The position numbers and the translations under genes were made by a program. Below are positions 6,855 through 7,690 of a DNA stretch of 7,690 nt, piece by piece. The number at the start of each line of letters is the position of its first letter. Within the stretch, counting starts at the first letter, position 1. The notes below the pieces were generated by a model. The model was given only the letters and a program-made list of their open reading frames with translations, made no database searches and was not told where the DNA came from. The stretch comes from Planctomycetota bacterium (lineage in GTDB: Bacteria > Planctomycetota > Planctomycetia > Gemmatales > Gemmataceae). The stretch spans positions 1 through 7,690 of the forward strand of contig JACQFG010000315.1 in assembly GCA_016200155.1 (NCBI GenBank), written 5' to 3'.

Positions 6855-7046
6855 ATTGTCTCAACTGACCGTGCCGAAAAGAGATCGGCATACATCACCT
6901 TGGTAATCACATTACTGTTAATTTACGCAAGACGTGCCGAAAAATCCAGCCGAGTGTGTCGGTCGGGTTCTCGTGGTTAGCGTGACCTGTCGAACGGAAC
7001 CAGTGCTGACGCCTCCCGTAGGGAACAGGCGTTCGCGACCCCCCGG
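6855..7046. promoter_or_regulatory. Divergent intergenic region with dyads and a repeated motif
   Basis: This 192-bp region should hold the promoters of the sulfite reductase gene and of the divergent unknown gene. It contains the dyad tgccga-N7-tcggca (6872-6890), which would form a hairpin in the sulfite reductase leader 17 bases before the start. It also contains gtaat-cac-attac (6903-6915), a candidate operator in the most AT-rich part, and an 11-base direct repeat cgtgccgaaaa at 6870-6880 and 6933-6943. I cannot assign -35/-10 boxes with confidence, and no known riboswitch is recognised. Confidence 0.45.
7009..7032. repeat. Stem-loop just upstream of the unknown plus-strand gene
   Basis: The segment acgcct (7009-7014) pairs with aggcgt (7027-7032), and ccc-gta-ggg (7015-7023) continues the stem with a 3-base bulge (aac). 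It ends 14 bases before the ATG at 7047. It could be a leader hairpin affecting translation, or another small dispersed repeat; the latter is suggested by the general abundance of such palindromes at gene edges in this window. Confidence 0.45.
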
Positions 7047-7661
7047 ATGGGGCCAATCGACGTCAAGAAGCCCCCGAAAGCGGACGAATTTCTACGTGTC
7101 GAAGGACGGATCGCCCGCACCAAGAAAGGACGCATGGTGGCTGCACCCAGTCCAACGCCCTGTACCAACGTCGGCTTCCTCTCGGTCCATCAGGAACCGA
7201 CCGGGTTCGTCGGCGGCTATTTGGTCACCAACGCCTGGGGCCGACCGCTCGAATTCCGCCTCTCCAGCGCCGTCCAGCCCAACAAGGTCCAAACCATCCT
7301 CTACGGCGACTCCCTGGGCCGCTACCTGTGCGGCGACGTCATCGGCAAAACGCTGCTTGACAAGACGACCACCCCCGTCCAGTGGCTGCTCGTCGACAAC
7401 CCGCTGACGCTCGACCTGCGGCTGCGCATCGAGATGCCGATCGCCCTCTGGTACAGCGTCGTCGACCCGGACGCCCCGATGCCGGGCCTGATGATCCAGT
7501 CGCGGCTCTACTGTCACACGCAGTTCCCCGACGACGTGGAGACGCTGCGGCAACATCTCGACAAGCTAGGCCAGCTCGACTTCGCCGAGCCCTTCACGCG
7601 CATCCGCGAAGCCCTAAACGAGGCCCGCAAGATGGGCGTGACCCGCAGCGCCGCGGCGTGA
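7047..7661 (+). CDS. Conserved-looking protein of unknown function
   Basis: The 204-residue product has no recognised family, signal peptide or membrane segment, so it is probably cytosolic. The core is well structured in appearance: NVGFLSVHQEPTGFVGGYLV (41-60), TNAWGRPLEFRLSSAVQPNK (61-80), VQTILYGDSLGRYLCGDVIG (81-100), then hydrophobic strands to about 156, and an amphipathic helical tail (163-197). The motif-like blocks GGYLVTN and GRPLEF resemble unnamed planctomycete proteins from memory; this is not evidence of function. The start is uncertain: the ATG at 7047 has no good Shine-Dalgarno, whereas the in-frame ATG at 7134 (M30) follows AAAGGA at a short spacing and would give 175 residues. 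The basic segment between the two starts (RIARTKKGR) is plausible protein. The frame is open upstream to a TAG at 6978. It is transcribed divergently from the sulfite reductase and is closely followed by another probable start at 7684. Confidence 0.75.
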   Translation: MGPIDVKKPPKADEFLRVEGRIARTKKGRMVAAPSPTPCTNVGFLSVHQEPTGFVGGYLVTNAWGRPLEFRLSSAVQPNKVQTILYGDSLGRYLCGDVIGKTLLDKTTTPVQWLLVDNPLTLDLRLRIEMPIALWYSVVDPDAPMPGLMIQSRLYCHTQFPDDVETLRQHLDKLGQLDFAEPFTRIREALNEARKMGVTRSAAA

Positions 7662-7683
7662 ACCCCTGAAAGGTGGGAATTCC

Positions 7684-7690
7684 ATGTGGG
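7684..7690 (+). CDS. Probable start of a downstream gene, cut by the window edge
   Basis: An ATG followed by TGG stands 22 bp after the stop of the unknown gene and is preceded by AGGTGGG at 7671-7677, a plausible Shine-Dalgarno with a 6-base spacing. Only two codons are visible, so nothing can be said about the product. Close spacing on the same strand suggests co-transcription with the gene ending at 7661. Confidence 0.35.

Noticed and set aside
5193..6980. 595-codon open frame on the plus strand opposite the sulfite reductase
   Set aside because: It mirrors a clearly recognised gene with full catalytic motifs. Its translation is low in structure and rich in Arg/Ala/Val/Asp as expected of an antisense frame in GC-rich DNA.
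1..7690. CRISPR array, tRNA, rRNA, transposase gene or defence/toxin-antitoxin system
   Set aside because: I found no regularly spaced direct repeats, RNA gene signatures or such protein families. The repeats present are dispersed palindromes, not arrays.

Overview
The window looks like a piece of a high-GC bacterial chromosome, most probably from a planctomycete (Pirellulales/Gemmatales-like). The main reasons are a 1005-residue secreted protein combining a dehydrogenase-type beta-propeller with a single C-terminal CxxCH cytochrome module, an architecture greatly expanded in Planctomycetes, a Tat-exported sugar-phosphate-isomerase-like TIM barrel, and several GC-rich palindromic repeats at and inside genes. 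The assignment rests on family recognition, not on a database search.

Layout. A Tat-signal TIM-barrel protein (71-973, +) converges on an arsenite S-adenosylmethionine methyltransferase of the cyanobacterial ArsM type (1008-1982, -). Upstream of arsM on the same strand lie the large propeller/cytochrome protein (2070-5087, -) and an assimilatory sulfite reductase hemoprotein (5157-6854, -). So the minus strand reads sulfite reductase, then cytochrome protein, then arsM, with gaps of only 69 and 87 bp. Both gaps are largely filled by a palindromic element with arms gtttagcgcccgc / gcgggcgctaaac, and a further exact arm overlaps the stop codon of the first gene. A 192-bp intergenic region (6855-7046) separates the sulfite reductase from a divergent gene of unknown function (about 7047-7661, +). 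The first codons of another plus-strand gene probably begin at 7684.

How the genes relate. No single pathway unites them. The sulfite reductase serves cysteine synthesis (sulfite to sulfide). ArsM methylates arsenite using SAM and thiol reductant. The cytochrome protein is probably a periplasmic or outer-surface oxidoreductase, and the TIM barrel a periplasmic sugar isomerase/epimerase-like enzyme. Shared transcription of the three minus-strand genes is possible, but the palindromes between them could equally terminate or process the message.

Most interesting signal. The repeats stand out more than any gene. There is a nested 53-bp palindrome inserted in frame in the cytochrome gene, adding about 18 residues beside the conserved HGFRNPY motif. 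There is also a separate family of intergenic palindromes, copies of which bracket arsM. I found no CRISPR array, tRNA, rRNA, transposase or recognisable defence system.
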